A DNA stretch of 64,000 nucleotides, taken from the NCBI GenBank assembly GCA_964455905.1, contig CAYVYN010000003.1, positions 62,001-126,000 of the forward strand, given 5' to 3'. This document shows, one piece after another, positions 62,002-64,000 of this stretch. Within the stretch, counting starts at the first letter, position 1; every line of letters begins with the position of its first letter. The notes beneath the pieces are model-generated. The model was not told the DNA's origin, searched no databases, and saw nothing but the letters and a program-made list of their open reading frames with translations. A program made the position numbers and the translations under genes. This DNA is from CAIJXB01 sp964455905 (lineage in GTDB: Bacteria > Chlamydiota > Chlamydiia > Chlamydiales > Rhabdochlamydiaceae).

Positions 62002-64000
62002 ATGACAGATGCTTTATCAATAGCTCCGGGAAAAGTTCTTTTAGAGGAAATGAGAGACAAGGTGGTTTTTTCCAAAGAAAAAGCTCTTAAAACTCTTGAG
62101 GTCATGTATTTGACTCGGATGGCCGATGAGAAAATGTCTAAGTTGGTAAGGCAGAATAAAGGGGGAACCTTTCATTTGTCCGTAATAGGCCATGAAATGG
62201 TTGGTGCTGTTTGTTCTCTTGGGATGATTTCTGGTAGAGATTGGGGGCTTCCTTATTACAGGGATCGCGCATTTGCAATTGGTATTGGATGTTCTTTATT
62301 TGATTTATTTGGTTCTTTTTTAGCAAGAGACGTTCCTCATCACTCTGGTGGAAGAATGATGCCTGAGCATTATTCTGATAAAAATTTACACATTCCTGTT
62401 CAGTCTAGCTGTGTTGGATCTCAGTTTTTACAAGCTGTGGGTGTTGCTAAAGGTCTTAAAATTGCTGGAAAAAAAGATGTTGTTTATGTTTCAGCTGGAG
62501 ATGGGGCTACTTCACAAGGTGATTTTCATGAGGCGCTTAATTTTGCGTGTGTCCACGAGCTAAATATTCTTTTTGTTATTCAGGATAATGGCTGGGCTAT
62601 TTCAGTCCCTGTAAAAGATCAGACAGCAGGAGGCAGTAGCGCCTTAATGGCTCGCGGCTATGAGGGGCTAACTGTTCACGAAGTGGATGGATGTGATTAT
62701 GAAGCAATGCTTTTTGCCGTCCAAAAAAGCGTAGAGAAGGGGCGTGCTGATTTAGGGCCGACCTTACTTGTTGCTAAAGTTCCTAGAATTGGGGCTCATA
62801 GTAGCAGTGATGATCCAACGAAGTACAAACCCCAAGAGGCTGTTTTAGAAGATAAAAGCAAAGATCCTCTTCCTAGAATGGAGAGTTGGATTTTATCTAA
62901 GTCTATTGCGACAGAAGAAGAGTTAGAGGCTTTGAGAAAGCAGTGTTTTGCTTCTGTCGAAAAAGCTGCTGAAGCTGCTGATGCTGTTCCTTTTCCTAAT
63001 ATTTCTTCTGCTGATACGAAAGTCTTTAAAGAAGTGGCTTCTTTTAAAGAAGTAGAGGGTTCTCCTGTTAGTGAAGAAACCGTTGTTATTGTAGATGCAT
63101 TAAATCATACGCTTGAAGAAGCAATGCGAGAAGATTCTTCATTGGTTGTTTTTGGGCAAGATGTTGCAGCTGGAAAGGGCGGTGTTTTTGGAGTTACTCG
63201 TCATTTAACAGATCTTTTTGGAAAGGATCGTTGTTTTAATAGTCCTCTTGCTGAATCCACTATTATAGCTCTTGCTATAGGTTTATCTTTTACGGGAATT
63301 AAATCGATTGCTGAAGTGCAGTTTGCAGATTATTTTTGGACTGGAGTTAACCAGCTTTTTAATGAATTAGCTAGTATTTATTATCGTTCAAATGGAGAGT
63401 GGAACTGTCCCGTTGTAATTCGTATGCCTTACGGTGGATATATTCAAGGGGGACCCTACCACTCACAAAGTATTGAAGCTTTTTTAGCTCATTGCCCTGG
63501 GCTTAAGGTTGTAATTCCTAGTAATGCGGCGGACGCTAAAAAATTACTTAAGGCTGCAATTCAAGATCCAAATCCTGTTATTTTTTTAGAGCATAAAGCT
63601 CTCTATAGACAAAGAGTGTTTTGCGCCAGAAAAGAGCCAAGCAGTGAAGCTATTGCTCCTTTAGGTAAGGCTGAGGTTGTAAGGGAGGGAACTCACGTAA
63701 CTGTTGTAGCTTGGGGAATGTTAGTCTTTATGGCTGCTCAGGTTGCTGATAAATTAGCCCAAGAAGGTATTTCTGTTGAGGTGATTGATCTTAGAACAAT
63801 CGTTCCTTTAGACATGGAAACTGTAGGTTTTTCTGTAAAGAAAACAGGTAAGTGTTTGATTGCGCATGAGGCTCCTTCTAATGCTGGATTCGGGGCAGAA
63901 ATCGCTGCGCGTCTTGTTGAAGACCTTTTTCCGTATTTAGATGCTCCTGTTGTTCGTGTCACAGGAAAAAATTGCATGGTTCCTTATTGCAAAATTCTAG
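62002..64000 (+). CDS. 2-oxoacid dehydrogenase E1, fused alpha and beta subunits (truncated by window edge)
   Basis: The open frame runs from ATG 62002 to the window end (666 codons, no stop). The alpha part has the thiamine diphosphate motif GDGATSQGDFHEALNFA ... VIQDN (about residues 167-197) and the phosphorylation-loop region YRDRAF. The beta part starts near residue 370 (LNHTLEEAMREDSSLVVFGQ) and includes PLAESTIIALAIGLSFTG, RMPYGGYIQGGPYHSQSIEA and VEVIDLRTIVPLDMETV. Such alpha-beta fusions are annotated in Chlamydia as oxoisovalerate dehydrogenase. With E2 and E3 it would oxidatively decarboxylate a 2-oxoacid, branched-chain or pyruvate. It begins 3 bases after the UPF0158 gene and may share its transcript. 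Confidence 0.93.
   Translation, partial: MTDALSIAPGKVLLEEMRDKVVFSKEKALKTLEVMYLTRMADEKMSKLVRQNKGGTFHLSVIGHEMVGAVCSLGMISGRDWGLPYYRDRAFAIGIGCSLFDLFGSFLARDVPHHSGGRMMPEHYSDKNLHIPVQSSCVGSQFLQAVGVAKGLKIAGKKDVVYVSAGDGATSQGDFHEALNFACVHELNILFVIQDNGWAISVPVKDQTAGGSSALMARGYEGLTVHEVDGCDYEAMLFAVQKSVEKGRADLGPTLLVAKVPRIGAHSSSDDPTKYKPQEAVLEDKSKDPLPRMESWILSKSIATEEELEALRKQCFASVEKAAEAADAVPFPNISSADTKVFKEVASFKEVEGSPVSEETVVIVDALNHTLEEAMREDSSLVVFGQDVAAGKGGVFGVTRHLTDLFGKDRCFNSPLAESTIIALAIGLSFTGIKSIAEVQFADYFWTGVNQLFNELASIYYRSNGEWNCPVVIRMPYGGYIQGGPYHSQSIEAFLAHCPGLKVVIPSNAADAKKLLKAAIQDPNPVIFLEHKALYRQRVFCARKEPSSEAIAPLGKAEVVREGTHVTVVAWGMLVFMAAQVADKLAQEGISVEVIDLRTIVPLDMETVGFSVKKTGKCLIAHEAPSNAGFGAEIAARLVEDLFPYLDAPVVRVTGKNCMVPYCKIL

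Noticed and set aside
1..64000. CRISPR arrays, insertion sequences, tRNA or rRNA genes
   Set aside because: No regularly spaced direct repeats, transposase motifs, terminal inverted repeats or cloverleaf patterns were found by eye in the intergenic regions; short tRNA-like elements could still have been missed.

Overview
The window reads as chromosomal DNA of an AT-rich member of the phylum Chlamydiae, most likely a host-associated lineage outside the genus Chlamydia. Several gene neighbourhoods match, from memory, the order known in Chlamydia trachomatis: kdsA / lptC-like / lptA-like / lptB; SWIB protein / ispD / truA / HAD phosphatase next to prfB / acetyltransferase / yebC; pcnB / lpxB beside large autotransporters; nfo beside murJ; serS / VIT-like protein / metal P-type ATPase; and a fused two-subunit E1 dehydrogenase. 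Genus or species cannot be fixed from the window alone. No tRNA, rRNA, insertion sequence or CRISPR array was found.

Layout. 0-7 kb: start of clpC, lipoate ligase, prolyl-tRNA synthetase, a PpiD-like membrane protein, a CBM9-like protein, gcvH and ndk. 7-11 kb: an LRR fragment and the LPS transport/Kdo block on the minus strand. 11.2-17.4 kb: an accessory block with a GT-B-like 658-residue protein, an Inc-like membrane protein, and a three-gene operon (two membrane-anchored kinase-fold proteins and a methyltransferase-like protein) behind a nearly consensus promoter. 17.4-28.1 kb: core genes (HAD, truA, ispD, SWIB, prfB with a programmed frameshift, two GNATs, yebC, a GT28-like glycosyltransferase) interrupted by two eukaryote-like genes, a plant UGP3-like pyrophosphorylase and a secreted ADA2-like adenosine deaminase.

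28.2-34.3 kb holds two tandem paralogous type V autotransporters with PATR repeats. They are followed on the minus strand by a small gene, a DUF177 gene, lpxB, an alpha/beta hydrolase and pcnB. 38.5-40.6 kb is an inverse-autotransporter-like barrel joined to a beta-helix-like region. Then come asnS and nfo (minus) and murJ (plus). 44.8-49.9 kb contains three consecutive paralogous kinase-like proteins sharing an N-terminal domain that I do not recognise; this is the best candidate here for an undescribed family. 50-64 kb: an acyltransferase-ACP-AMP-ligase fusion, cysS, a small protein, a four-gene serS operon with metal transporters, a further Ser/Thr kinase, a UPF0158 protein with an AT-hook-like motif, and the truncated E1 gene.

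Taken together the window mixes housekeeping with surface and host-interaction genes. Three large outer-membrane proteins, six kinase-fold proteins, a secreted nucleoside deaminase and an Inc-like protein suggest an organism that invests heavily in contact with a eukaryotic host. Assignments rest on motifs read by eye and on remembered family features; no database search was possible.
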